DNA of 64,000 bases, from assembly GCF_000151665.1 (NCBI RefSeq), contig NW_013171838.1:261001-325000 (forward strand), written 5' to 3'. Positions 23,050 to 33,177 of the stretch are shown in pieces. Both the position numbers and the translations under genes were made by a program. The notes below the pieces were generated by a model that worked only from the letters and a program-made list of their open reading frames with translations, did no database searches and had not been told where the DNA came from. This DNA is from Blastocystis hominis (lineage: Eukaryota > Sar > Bigyra > Opalinata > Blastocystidae). Position 1 is the stretch's first letter. Every line of letters starts with the position of its first letter.

Positions 23050-24508
23050 AAAACTCTTCTCCCAGCTTCATATTCTTCTCGATCGTTCCCCACTCGCGAT
23101 AGAACGCCTCGGCGATCTTCACTCCCGTCTCGATATCCTTCGTTCCGCACATCTCTCGAATACTGTGCATCGCGAGCTGCGGAATGCCGCAATCCGCCGT
23201 GAGAACTCCGAGCTGCGTGCTGATGCGCGGTCCGACGGTCGATCCCTCCCTCATATCCTGCTTCTTGACGGAGGACTGGAGATCGAGGCGGTTCTTCTTG
23301 CAGAGATAACGCATGACGGCAGCGGAGGGAGCGGACGTCGCCATGTTCTGCGAGGCAGCGAAGGACATCACGACGCCCTTGTTGAGGATGCAGCGATGGT
23401 TGCTCTCGGTCTTGTCGCTGTACTCCGGATTGAAGGCGTGCGAGACGTCCTAGCCATCAAAGAAAAGAACAAAAAAGCGACGTAGGACAGCAAGAACGAC
23501 TTGCGAATGGCCTGGCTGACGTTCGATTCGCCCGACAATTGACTGATGATCGTGCGAAGACTCGTGCTCTCCGCGCCGGCAAGCGAAGCAGAGCCGATTT
23601 CCTCGTGGTCGAAGAGGGCGAGCACGCGAACCATGTGGTCGTCGGCGACTGGCTGCTCGAGAGACTGCAGGAATCCGTGCAGACCGCAGTAGGTCATCGA
23701 GAGATTGTCGATCTTGCCGCTGAAGATGAATTCGTCGTGGATTCCGCCGATGGTTGCGGGCTAGAAGGGATGATGCGAGACAAGAGAGAAGGTACGGTTG
23801 GATCGTAGAGATAGCAGTCCATGTCAAGAACAGATTCGGCAGAGACGCCGGCCTCCTTGCAGATCAAGTCGACGAGCTCTTTGGGGTGGCGATTGTAAAT
23901 GTCCACTTCGCTCTCCTTCTCGTCCAGGGAACCAAGACCAAAGATGGGGAGAAGTTGCGTTTCCTTGTTGAACTCCACTCTGTCACCCTTTCGCTCCTTT
24001 TCATCGGAGAGATGAATGGCAAGCGATGGAATAAAGCACAAAGCTTTATGGAGATCGAATATCTTGGTTTCAATGCGGCCTTCTTTCTCGCACTACTCAA
24101 ATCACTTCGGTTGCATTTCCCTACAATCAGGCGTCCTGCGAGAGAGAGATCACGATCTGCCCATGTATAGAACTTACCTCCTCCATACATCTCCACTCCC
24201 AACATCAAATGTCCCTTCGACTCCTGCTTCGAAATAGGCTTGAGCTTTAGCGACGGGGAATCGGTGTGTGCAGCCACAATAGCGAACCCGTCTCCCTTTT
24301 GGAATTCCTTTCCAACACAAAAAGCAAAGAGTGATGTCTCGTTTCGGGTGAAAAAGTAGCGTCCATTGGGCTGTACCTTATCATCCCAAACCTCTTTCTC
24401 ACTGAGGCGAGTAAAACCGGCAGCCTGCAGTTGTTGGATACAGGTCTTTACGACATGGAATTGGGTAGGTGTTTTCCTTAAGAAATCAATAAATCCGGTG
24501 GCAGACAT
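23050..24508 (-). CDS. DNPEP: aspartyl aminopeptidase, M18 family
   Basis: Zinc metallopeptidase removing N-terminal Asp/Glu. Signatures: 'FIDFLRKTPTQFHVV', 'VAAHTDSPSLKLKP' (first metal-binding motif HTDSP), 'VEMYGGGKFYTWADRDLSLAGR', 'NRHPKELVDLI', 'IDNLSMTYCGLHGFL', 'VLALFDHEEIGSASLAGA' (catalytic/metal DHEEIGS), 'VSHAFNPEY', 'KNRLDLQSSVKKQDMREGSTVGPRISTQLG' and 'DCGIPQLAMHSIREM'. Short introns interrupt after DRDLSLAGR, near 23770 and near 23455. No stop is encoded before the 3' element: four bases upstream of TGTTTGTT the message ends ...GAG TTT T, giving TAA after tail addition (…LGEEF*). The genomic frame would otherwise read on to 22958, ten bases from the next gene's ATG. Confidence 0.93.
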
Positions 24509-24625
24509 GAATAAAATACTCTGCTCTGTTTATTTTTGTTCACCCAATAGATTTTATTCTAAACTATTTGGGACAATTCTTCATTATTTTCGTATCTTTC
24601 ATCAGGATAGGCGTGTGCATATAGT

Positions 24626-25707
24626 ATGGTAATAAAGAACCTTGATAAACTGCCTCTTGATATGTTATTTTTCGTGAGGTATGTTAACAGATATTATAAT
24701 GAAATATGGAAGCAAATCCAAAGTGATATGAAGAATTTCAATACACGGTATGCTAAAAATAAGAATGCCAGATTTCGGTTTGGAAAGCTTACCCAGCTAA
24801 CTATGATACTCCTACGTTTCTGTTTCAAGACCAATATGGTTAAAAAATGCAGGGAATGCTGCGTCACAATTATGAATAGCTTGGGTCTTGTTATTACTGA
24901 AGATCAATTTAAAGAGTTTATTGAGAATATTACGAGAAATAAGCGAGTTGTGGATATTATTGTTTTAGCGAAAAATAGTAATGTTGATTTGCAGAAGCCT
25001 ATGAATTTTCAGTTTGATTGTCATACATGTCCACCGGGGATCATGCGTTTAATAGCTATTTTCGCTGAATATGAGGTGAAAGTGATAGGTAATGAAATTA
25101 ACTCAATTAGCAGTGGTCATCAAAGTACTATAACTCCTGCTGTGCTCCTTTTTGGTGTTCAAACTTTTCCTATACGAAGGTATGATGAATTCAATTCTTA
25201 TAAACATATAGGCCTATTAATACGTATAATTGCTCCAATTTATTATCTTACCCGCACCAATTGTCCACGAATACTGGTCAAATCGCAATTCCCTCCGGTC
25301 ATTATCAGGAGGGTAGACAAACGGACCCGTCACAAATAGCGAACATTGTATTACAAGAACAAAATCCTAGTAATATGGAAGATAACAAGGCATCCGCTGC
25401 TCTCTTGCATCAAATGCCAGATCACGATGCTAGTTTCTTGAGTGATTCATCTCCTTTTTCTGTTTCTCTCAGTCCGATAGACTCAGAACCATCTTCTTTC
25501 TATGGAGTAGAAGAATACTTAACAATCTCCGTGAACGATGGATTGACTGATTGTTGATATCTCCTAAACTTACCTTTGAATAGCGTCGAATCCATTTCCA
25601 CCAAAGATCCTCTTCCTATGGATCCTCCATACTTCTCCCTTCCTCCTATTAATACTGTGAGCGCAATTAGTTTATCTGAGCCTTCTTCGGCAAGGTTTGA
25701 CATTTGA
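24626..25707 (+). CDS. AT-rich orphan gene, hypothetical protein
   Basis: A 237-residue open frame (MVIKNLDKLPLDMLFFVRYVNRYYNEIW...) is markedly AT-rich compared with flanking genes. A 32-nt GTCAAA...CAG intron at about 25277-25308 joins it in phase to a disordered Ser/Pro/Asp-rich region (EGRQTDPSQIANIVL...SLSPIDSEPSSFYG). Similar composition continues past 25560 (MDPPYFSLPPINTVSAISLSEPSS) to TGA at 25707, probably through one more intron whose borders are uncertain. The first 25 residues resemble an F-box-like helix start only weakly. No recognised domain. Possibly lineage-specific or fast-evolving. Confidence 0.45.
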
Positions 25708-25885
25708 CAACTTGTAGGAAGCTCTAACCTGCCAATTTTCTCTTGAGTTATTGCTTGTGACAAATGAATCATTGTTTACAAACACAAAATAGATTCGAGA
25801 GGGAATGATCTACATAAGGGAATTCATTTCTCATAGTCATAATGCCACGCCCTACTTTCCTTTGAAGGAAGGAAAAAACGATTGC

Positions 25886-25893
25886 AACAAACA
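25886..25893 (-). terminator. TGTTTGTT 3'-end element of the 1669-residue surface protein
   Basis: Exact TGTTTGTT on the minus strand, 18 bases beyond the encoded TAA at 25912. Confidence 0.7.
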
Positions 25894-25911
25894 GGTCCTT
25901 AACTATCCAGT

Positions 25912-28900
25912 TTAAACCTTCACATCCTTCTTAGTAACGGTCTTCTTCGTCTCATTCTTTCCGCTCTTCTTCATGTTCTTCTTCGTCTTCACTCCGCCCA
26001 CAGCCTTTCTTCTTCTGCTGATACGGATCAGCAGGAGGATGACAACTGCGACGATGATGATCACCACCACCACCAGGATGATGATCGTGAAAATCGCCAG
26101 GCAAGCTCCGGAGGGCTTCTCCCACTCTCCATCGGTCGCTCCCAGCACGCAGGCACGCTTCTGCGTACCGATGTAATTTCCCTGGTTGGCGCAGTCGTAG
26201 ACGGCCGTCTCTCCCACCACCGTGGTGGGGAAGAAGCCATCAGCGCGGCACTGTCCCTTGCGAACGTAGATCACAATCTCCACGCGAACCGCACCCGACG
26301 GATTGCTTCCCGTAATGGTGAAAGGCCGCTCGGTGATGGCGAGTTCCACCGTGGGGATACCCGAGATCTCTCCGGTCTCCTTATTCAGCGTCAGGCCGGT
26401 CGGCAGCGGCCGATCCACGCTGAACTCGGTGATGATGTTATCGTACGTGGGGACGGAAGTGGTGCGGCTCGTGCCCACCACAAACTCATAGGTGGACTGC
26501 GGGTAGATCAGGTTCAGCGGCACCTTGTAGCGGCAGCGATCATTGCGAGGCTCGCCCAGCTGGCCGTTCGAACACTCTCTGTACATGTACCCGGTGAATC
26601 CCTCCTCGCACATCGCGGGTGAGATCTGGCCTTCGCCCACCGTGGGATATCCGTCCACACCCGGACACATCGCGCCCTCACTCTTGCAGTAGTAGAAGAG
26701 GAAGGAGCTCAACTGAATCTTGCTCGAAGCCGTGTCTTCGATGATCCACTTGAAGTTCTTGAACGGCAGCACGTTCATGGGCGTTTCGAACACGTTGATG
26801 GCACGCAGGGCGATCGGGACGGACACTTCCGAGGCGAAGTTCATGTACTCCGCATCCTCTGTGTCGGCGTTGTTGCCCATCAGAGAGAACTGCAGAGCGG
26901 GCAGGGCGGTCCACGACAGAATTCCGTATTTGTTGAAGAGCGTTCCCTCGAGATTTTCCACCGTCCAGTTGATGTACGAGTTCACATCGTTACTGAATTG
27001 CTTGTAGGTCAGCAAGTCATAGTCCAGAAGGCTGCTCAGCGGCAGAGGGGTCTCGGATTCCTGTGACTCCGCCTCACAGTCCGTGCCCGTGACAGAAGAG
27101 TACGTATCCAGGACCATCGAGCACTCCTCCACACCGAAGATACCCGTGGCATCGAACACAATATCGGTGGCCACGTTGGCAGGATTGTGGATCTCGATTG
27201 CGAGCACGTTCGTGCCCACCACAGCTCCCTGCATCGGCAGGATGATGTGGAAGCCAGAGTAGACAGTGCTATCGTGCTCCGCAATCGCGGGCGTAGAGGC
27301 GGTGAAGTCCTTCTCCAGATTGAAGCGAGCCACGCGGACGCCGTTGAAGTAGGCGGCGATTCCTCCGTTGTAGAGGATACGCACGTTCAGCACTTGGTAG
27401 TCGTCGAGGTTGGGCAGATCGAAGGTCTTTCGGAGGTAGGTGGTCACAAAGTCGCTGGTGCCAATCGCAGAAGGGAGCATCGACTGCCAGGTCGAGTCGT
27501 CGAACGAAGCGGTGGTCCAGGAACTATCCACAGTCTCCGCCTTCAAGACCTTCCACTCCGTGACGGTGATTTGGAAGGGGAGGTAGGACGAGAAAGTGGT
27601 GCTGGAAAAAGAGGGCTTCGTTTCGGACTCGCCGACCGGCTTGGTATCGAAAATGGTGGCGCCCACATCCACGGTCATCATGTATCCTCCGGGAATGAAC
27701 CAGCCGTCTCCATTCTTATCGAAAGCGTAGAACGTGTAGATGCCGTTATCCAGACAACGGTCCAGATAGAGCAGAGAGTTGCTATTGAGAGCTCGGCTGA
27801 TCGAGGCGAGCAATTCCCCTCCATCTCCGCGTCCCTTGAACAGCTTGTAGGAGCACTCGCTAGCATAGTTATCGATTCGCATCTTGGAAGTCATCATCGA
27901 GCGCTTGCCAGAGCAAGGAGACACGTCGAAGTTGATCGTAGTCGACACAGACTCGCCCGTCGTCGCCTTCTTGGCAGAGATCGTGTAGTCCTTCGCGGGT
28001 GCATTCACCGTGGCCGTTCCGTAAATCACACCGCTCTGCGAGCAGATCTTCACGCCCTCCGGCAATTCCGGAGAGACAGTGAAGTCGCGATACAGATCGC
28101 TGGAAGGATAGACCTCGGCCATCTCCACATCCTTGATCACCACCACAGTTCCGTATTCCAAGTTAGGAACCTCCCGGTTCGTGTTGTCGCTGAACATATC
28201 GATTCGGTTGATCTTCCAGATGCAGGAAGACTCATTTCCCGTCCCGATATCCTCGAACTTGTACTGGTTGTACGGGGAATTGTTCTTCAGCCAGATCTTC
28301 TTCGTCTGGCCCAACAGGGACCAACCCAGTCCCGTGTACTCACCCAGTTTCGTCCAGTCCGTGTCCACACTGTTCTTTCCGTACACCTTGAGCTGGCGAG
28401 GCTGCTTGCCCTCCTCAGAGTAGGAAACCTGGATGAGGATCGAAGAGATCCACTCGCGACGATCGTTGTTGAACGTGATCGAGACCGAGTTGGAGACGCA
28501 TACAGTGCAAGCGATGAAGTCGGAGTGATGGAAGGTGAAGGGACCGTGCATTTGTTGGATCGCTCCCGACGCCTGGTAGGTATACTCGAACACACGGCTG
28601 TATTCGTTATTTCCCATCAGGCTCAGCGCCGCGTTGAACGTCGAGTTGGTGCTCTCGTCCGAGTTGGCGATCAAAGCGATCGCGATCGTGTTGGATCCAG
28701 TCTGCAAGTAGGTCGTCGCGCTCGCCTCCTCATAGGTCTCTTCGTCCATCGTCTCATAGGTCATCAACTTGACAGGGAACGACATCTGGCGGAAAATGAG
28801 CGACGGATAGATGTTGCTGATGGCAGCCGTCGTGCTGACCTCCGTAATACCGTTCATGAAGATCGGGATATTGTTCAGGTAGATGGCAATACCGTATTTA

Positions 28901-30921
28901 TAGCGCACCGAAACAACGAATCCAGCAATGTTGTCCAGACTGTCGATAGAGAAAGTCTTCTTGTAGAGCTGGACGCGGTTCGTAGAGGCCGGGAAGGATC
29001 CGGAAGAAGCCTCTGTCCAGCCGGAGGTATCAGCAGAGTACCAGTTTTCAGGAACCTCTCCCGTCTTGTAGAACCAGTTATCCGAAGGATGGATAGGATA
29101 GTTGATACTGACGAAGTAGGAGGTCTCCAGACCCAGATAATTGTTGTAGCGAGCACGCAGAAGAGTGTCCCACTCATTCGAGCCCAGAAGGGTGTTGACA
29201 TACAGGTACGAACCAGAATCCCAGCTGGCTAATGAGCTAAAAACATCGATTCCAATGCGAGGAATCGTGATACACAAGTTCTCTCGAACATCTGTGGCCG
29301 TCGGCTGACCACTGCTGATAGCGACACTGTACAAAACCGTCTCAGTTTCCGGATCGATCACACTGAAACCCTCGTTCGAAGACATATACTTGTAGGTTCG
29401 CAGGATCGTGACCACCATTCCCTCACAAGCATTGATGGTGAGCGTGAATGTGGAGCTCATCGAGAGGGAGGCTGAAGTGACAGTGAACGTTGTCTGAGCG
29501 AGAGGAGCTCTAGCATATCCACTGACTGTGCAGCTATCAGCATCAAAAGTTAATCCATCAGGAAGCAGCTGACTGTTGCTCAGAGTACAATTAGAAACTT
29601 CGATGCTTGTAGGAGTAATGTGAACCTCTTCCAGGTCCACGTAGTAAGAATAGCTATCCTTCTCATAGGAGAAGGAGGTCGGGGTTTCCGAAATGAGACA
29701 GGTCATGGGCATAAGCTCAAAGACCAGTAAAGTCGAGTCGGTAGAGGAGACCACATTGAAGCGGTAATATCTATAAAGATCAGCCGACCAATAGCTATAG
29801 AAATTATTGTAAGCGGAGGATTCACCATTCCTGATGGTCAGCAAAGGATTGTAGACTGAGCTATCCACAGATCCATACACATTGGCAACAGCAATATTGT
29901 TGGACTCCGAATTAATGTAATAGCGCATTCCATTAATGTACGGGGCAGAAAGAGGATCCATCATGTAGCTAACCTTGATGTTAGCAATATCACCCGAGAA
30001 TGTGGCGCTGGTGCCTTTGTTCATGTCAAAAATGTTTTCCAAATTACTGCAACTAATCGAAGAGGTATAAGTTACAGAATAAGGATAAATGACGCAGTTC
30101 ATTTCGGGAATGCCCGAGGCGAGCGCAGCCATGTACGCATCAAAGTCGACCGTGGTAAGTGTCGTTCCAGTAGTAGCATGGATTTCCACAGCCAAAACTC
30201 CACTAGTAGCAATCTCACTTCCCATTCGGATGAAGCCACGCATCGAAGCCTCTGGATAGGATCCAGAAGCAGCAGTCGACTGATCAATAGTTCCTTTAGG
30301 CATATTATCGCGGAACGCTTCCACTCCATTCACATAAACAACTACTCCGTAGCGATAGTTCAAACGGACCTCATAGGCACTCATTCCAGACACACCCGTA
30401 AAGGCCTTGCGGAAATACTGCGTTCCAGAATAGCTTCCGGTCACAGAACCCATGGTCTCCTCGCTCCAAGCACTATCTTGGAAGTCGGTTTGCATCCAGT
30501 CAGCAGAATACTGATTCGATAATTTCCATGCCTGATATCTCTTAATCGGGTAGTGCATAGAAAGCGTAAGCTCATCATTGCTATCGGAAAGAAGATAACC
30601 CTTGAAGAAAATATTTCCATATTCTCCATAGATCGCCAGGTAGGAACCGGACGCCCAAGAGTCTCCAAAACTATCGGAAAGCTTCAGCGTATACTGATCG
30701 TTGCTAGATGAGGTGAGGCAGTCATTAGTATCAGAAATCTCGTTATTCACGAAAGGACCGCTCGTATATACAACTGTCTCTCCAGATGATATCGTAAATG
30801 ACTGTTCGGTACAGTAGCTTTTACACACCATGTAAAACCGTGCATAAGTTTTTCCTGTATCGCAGAGCTCTTCGGCCACTATGCAGTGGAGTGCGAGAAG
30901 CGCGAGAACAATTGAGAACAT
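25912..30921 (-). CDS. giant surface glycoprotein (1669 aa): signal peptide, jelly-roll/He_PIG modules, TM helix, Lys-rich tail
   Basis: One intronless 5-kb frame, unusual here. Signal peptide MFSIVLALLALHCIVA; then a Cys-containing start domain that recurs ('GDSWASGSYLAIYG'; 'LASWDSGSYLYVN'; 'DKNGDGWFIPGGYMMTV'). Three galactose-binding-like sandwiches follow: 'TQYFRKAFTGV...YGVVVYVNGVEAFRD', 'VQLYKKTFSID...YGIAIYLNNIPIF', 'TYLRKTFDLPN...GGIAAYFNGVRVARFN'. Between and after them are He_PIG units (PDGLTFDADSCTVSGYA; PEGVKICSQSGVIYGTA; PTGLTLNKETGEISGIP). Near the end are two Cys-rich sushi-like segments, a Val/Ile TM helix (IFTIIILVVVVIIIVAVVILLL) and a cytosolic tail dense in Lys (KKNMKKSGKNETKK). 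Same architecture as the gene at 6877-10611. Likely plasma-membrane, binding glycans; inference. Confidence 0.8.
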   Translation of the reverse strand: MFSIVLALLALHCIVAEELCDTGKTYARFYMVCKSYCTEQSFTISSGETVVYTSGPFVNNEISDTNDCLTSSSNDQYTLKLSDSFGDSWASGSYLAIYGEYGNIFFKGYLLSDSNDELTLSMHYPIKRYQAWKLSNQYSADWMQTDFQDSAWSEETMGSVTGSYSGTQYFRKAFTGVSGMSAYEVRLNYRYGVVVYVNGVEAFRDNMPKGTIDQSTAASGSYPEASMRGFIRMGSEIATSGVLAVEIHATTGTTLTTVDFDAYMAALASGIPEMNCVIYPYSVTYTSSISCSNLENIFDMNKGTSATFSGDIANIKVSYMMDPLSAPYINGMRYYINSESNNIAVANVYGSVDSSVYNPLLTIRNGESSAYNNFYSYWSADLYRYYRFNVVSSTDSTLLVFELMPMTCLISETPTSFSYEKDSYSYYVDLEEVHITPTSIEVSNCTLSNSQLLPDGLTFDADSCTVSGYARAPLAQTTFTVTSASLSMSSTFTLTINACEGMVVTILRTYKYMSSNEGFSVIDPETETVLYSVAISSGQPTATDVRENLCITIPRIGIDVFSSLASWDSGSYLYVNTLLGSNEWDTLLRARYNNYLGLETSYFVSINYPIHPSDNWFYKTGEVPENWYSADTSGWTEASSGSFPASTNRVQLYKKTFSIDSLDNIAGFVVSVRYKYGIAIYLNNIPIFMNGITEVSTTAAISNIYPSLIFRQMSFPVKLMTYETMDEETYEEASATTYLQTGSNTIAIALIANSDESTNSTFNAALSLMGNNEYSRVFEYTYQASGAIQQMHGPFTFHHSDFIACTVCVSNSVSITFNNDRREWISSILIQVSYSEEGKQPRQLKVYGKNSVDTDWTKLGEYTGLGWSLLGQTKKIWLKNNSPYNQYKFEDIGTGNESSCIWKINRIDMFSDNTNREVPNLEYGTVVVIKDVEMAEVYPSSDLYRDFTVSPELPEGVKICSQSGVIYGTATVNAPAKDYTISAKKATTGESVSTTINFDVSPCSGKRSMMTSKMRIDNYASECSYKLFKGRGDGGELLASISRALNSNSLLYLDRCLDNGIYTFYAFDKNGDGWFIPGGYMMTVDVGATIFDTKPVGESETKPSFSSTTFSSYLPFQITVTEWKVLKAETVDSSWTTASFDDSTWQSMLPSAIGTSDFVTTYLRKTFDLPNLDDYQVLNVRILYNGGIAAYFNGVRVARFNLEKDFTASTPAIAEHDSTVYSGFHIILPMQGAVVGTNVLAIEIHNPANVATDIVFDATGIFGVEECSMVLDTYSSVTGTDCEAESQESETPLPLSSLLDYDLLTYKQFSNDVNSYINWTVENLEGTLFNKYGILSWTALPALQFSLMGNNADTEDAEYMNFASEVSVPIALRAINVFETPMNVLPFKNFKWIIEDTASSKIQLSSFLFYYCKSEGAMCPGVDGYPTVGEGQISPAMCEEGFTGYMYRECSNGQLGEPRNDRCRYKVPLNLIYPQSTYEFVVGTSRTTSVPTYDNIITEFSVDRPLPTGLTLNKETGEISGIPTVELAITERPFTITGSNPSGAVRVEIVIYVRKGQCRADGFFPTTVVGETAVYDCANQGNYIGTQKRACVLGATDGEWEKPSGACLAIFTIIILVVVVIIIVAVVILLLIRISRRRKAVGGVKTKKNMKKSGKNETKKTVTKKDVKV

Positions 30922-31916
30922 CCTTATTATAATTTAAATAACAGGAATATTTTGATAACCACTTGTGGTCGAGGAATAAAATTAATTATAGTTTCTCAAT
31001 ATGCCCTTTAATTAATACATATGTTAATTCTTCTTCTTCTTTGTAGCAAATTGACTGGACACATCCTGCTAGGCTCTAGACAAAGACTCGGGGCTCTCTT
31101 TCCGTTTTTGGAAAGAGTGTTCATATAAGCGAGTTATACGATTTTCTTAAGGTAGACTCAATTTTCAGATAGACAATCTCCTTTCCCAGATGAGGAGCAA
31201 AGAATAGCAACTGTTTCTTCTATATATCCTAGTACCCAATTTCTTCCAATAGGATTCGGGGAAAAGCCTTGTGTTTTGTTCTTGAATAGTACTGTCTTTC
31301 CCTTCCTTATGAAAAGATTATTGGGATTTCTTTACAAATATGCGAGTTTGTTTTGCACATAGGTTGTGAATTTGACGAAACACAGTACCGTATATCGAGG
31401 GAGGGTTATACAGCCCTCCTTCATGCATTCTGTTGACTGCATAAGCATTCCTTTTGAAATTTAACTCTCTACTTATGATTGTCTCAAAGAGTCTATTTGT
31501 AGCATTGAATAGAGAATTAGAATGTATTTATGCCCAAATTTTGAAAAAAAGGTCAATCTACTTTTCGAAATGGGTATTTTGCTTCCCTTGATTCTAACGT
31601 ATTCACGATAACAAGTGATTGCTTTGCCAAAACTGAAAGTCTGGATTTTCTTAATTGTTGAAACAGAACACTTCAGAATATGCTTTTCCCCTTTTATCAA
31701 AACAACCCTTAAAGATGAAATCTATAGATGGCTGCTATTCATACTCTCTCTTAAAGTAACATACTATTCCTTCTATTGTTCATATTCTAGGAGCATTCTG
31801 ATATACTATATGAATTATGCTTGAATGAAATACAGGTATCATGATTACCCCCCTCCATGATAGAGATTGACGGCCAATCGTTTGAATTCTCCACTATTTC
31901 ATTGACGATTCAAGCT
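30922..31916. other. intergenic, AT-rich; one perfect hairpin
   Basis: About 1 kb between two divergent genes. Small frames only, none with coding character or convincing splice structure. It contains a perfect 8-bp stem with 6-nt loop at 31096-31117 (see findings). Confidence 0.5.
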
Positions 31917-32723
31917 ATGTCTTCGGTATTTTGCTCGCTTATTGCCCTAATGTCTAGACTAAGGCTAAGGACTCTGCTAAATCTATGAACCCCATCTTTG
32001 CTGCTACTCCCAAGAACTTCCGCATTGGAGGAGATGTTCTGGTATGATAGCGCTCCGTTCGGCCTAATTTCATAGCCTAAGAAGGATCTCTCCCGATTCC
32101 TGAAGTGGCCCCGTTACGTGATCATCCAGAGACAGCGTAAGATTCTGAGCCAGCGTCTGAAGGTTCCTCCCACCGTGAACCAGTTCAGCCATGTGTTGGA
32201 CAAGAACCAGGCTGCTGAGGTGTTCCGTCTGATGAACAAGTACGCTCCTGAGACGGAGGCCGAGAAGAAGGCTCGTCTGGAGGCTGCTGCCAAGGCGAAG
32301 GCTGAGGGCAAGCCCGTGGAGGAGAAGCGTGCTCTGGTTGTGAAGTACGGTCTGGACAACGTGACGAAGCTGGTGGAGCGCAAGAAGGCCAAGCTGGTTC
32401 TGATTGCCAACGACGTGGATCCCCTGGAGCTGGTGATGTGGCTGCCCGCTCTGTGCCACAAGATGGGCGTTGCGTACGCGATCGTGAGCGGCAAGGGCCG
32501 TCTGGGCGCTCTGGTGCACCAGAAGACCGCTACTTGCGTGTGCCTGACGGGAGTGAACCCTGAGGACGAGGCGGCGCTGAACTCGCTGCAGGAGAGCTTC
32601 ACCGCCAAGTACGCCGAGAACAAGAAGTGGGGTGGCGGTATCATGGGACTGAAGACTCAGCGCAAGCTGAGCATTCGTGCCGCTGCCATCGCTGCTGAGA
32701 AGGCCAAGAGAGCTTCTCTCTAA
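31917..32723 (+). CDS. RPL7A: 60S ribosomal protein eL8 (L7a)
   Basis: Three exons: ATG TCT TCG, a 32-nt intron (31926-31957), then [28 protein letters not shown], a 34-nt intron (about 32042-32075), then the body. About 245 residues, the family's normal length. Signatures: '[25 protein letters not shown]', 'QRQRKILSQRLKVPPTVNQF', 'KRALVVKYGLDNVTKLVERKKAKLVLIANDVDPLELVMWLPALCHKMGVAYAIVSGKGRLG' (the L7Ae RNA-binding core) and 'KTATCVCLTGV'. The coding exon is strongly codon-biased and GC-rich, as expected for a highly expressed gene, and the first exon of three codons is typical of ribosomal protein genes. TAA is encoded; a TTGTTTGAAACAA element follows about 70 bases on. Confidence 0.95.
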
Positions 32724-32843
32724 GCTGATTGTGAGGCTACATGAAGAAAGAAAGAAAGGAAGGAAGGGTGGAATCGTCATTGGTGAAGTTTTTGTTTGAA
32801 ACAAGGAGAGAGCAATAGAATGTATTTATATATGACAACTGAT

Positions 32844-33164
32844 TTATATTGTGGAAAGGAGGGCTGAACTGTCCTCATCAAGACGCTTGGTTTCCTTGGG
32901 AATCTATGAGCGTAAGATAAATGCAGATGTAGCTCACCTCAGATAGAGAGGAGTTTAGCTGACAGAGCGCATTTTCGATCGCACTACGCTCTTCTGCTGA
33001 AAGTGTTTCACCATTTTGAAGTCTGTTTATTTTTGTACGAATTTGGTTTATGAGTTTCTACGAAAAAGATGCAACGCGATACTTACGTCATTCCTATCTA
33101 ATATCTTCTCTATATGAGAAAACGACGTCTTCCACGGGTCGGGAAGAGTAGAGATCGTATCCAT
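32844..33164 (-). CDS. small coiled-coil protein
   Basis: Three exons: MDTISTLPDPWKTSFSHIEKILDRND, a 29-nt GTAAGT...TAG intron, KLINQIRTKINRLQNGETLSAEERSAIENALCQLNSSLSE, a 34-nt GTGAGC...TAG intron, then IPKETKRLDEDSSALLSTI and TAA. About 86 residues, helical. Earlier exons of the KH gene run open into this frame, but the 3' element at 33173-33166 lies between them and the ATG here (33164) follows that element by one base. I therefore treat it as a separate gene. It could alternatively be the tail of the KH protein. Function unknown. Confidence 0.45.
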
Positions 33165-33165
33165 A

Positions 33166-33173
33166 AACAAACA
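33166..33173 (-). terminator. TGTTTGTT 3'-end element of the KH-domain gene, abutting the next start codon
   Basis: Exact TGTTTGTT on the minus strand. The four-base spacer TTCC precedes it; the base after it is immediately followed by ATG of the downstream small gene. Confidence 0.65.
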
Positions 33174-33177
33174 GGAA

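Noticed and set aside
27187-29232. 681-codon open frame on the plus strand
   Set aside because: Antisense shadow of the 1669-residue surface protein; Arg/His/Val-rich without any motif, and the opposite strand has signal peptide, repeats and TM helix.
31021-31136. 35-codon frame MLILLLLCSKLTG
   Set aside because: Too short, low complexity at the start, overlaps the hairpin, and no neighbouring exon can be joined.
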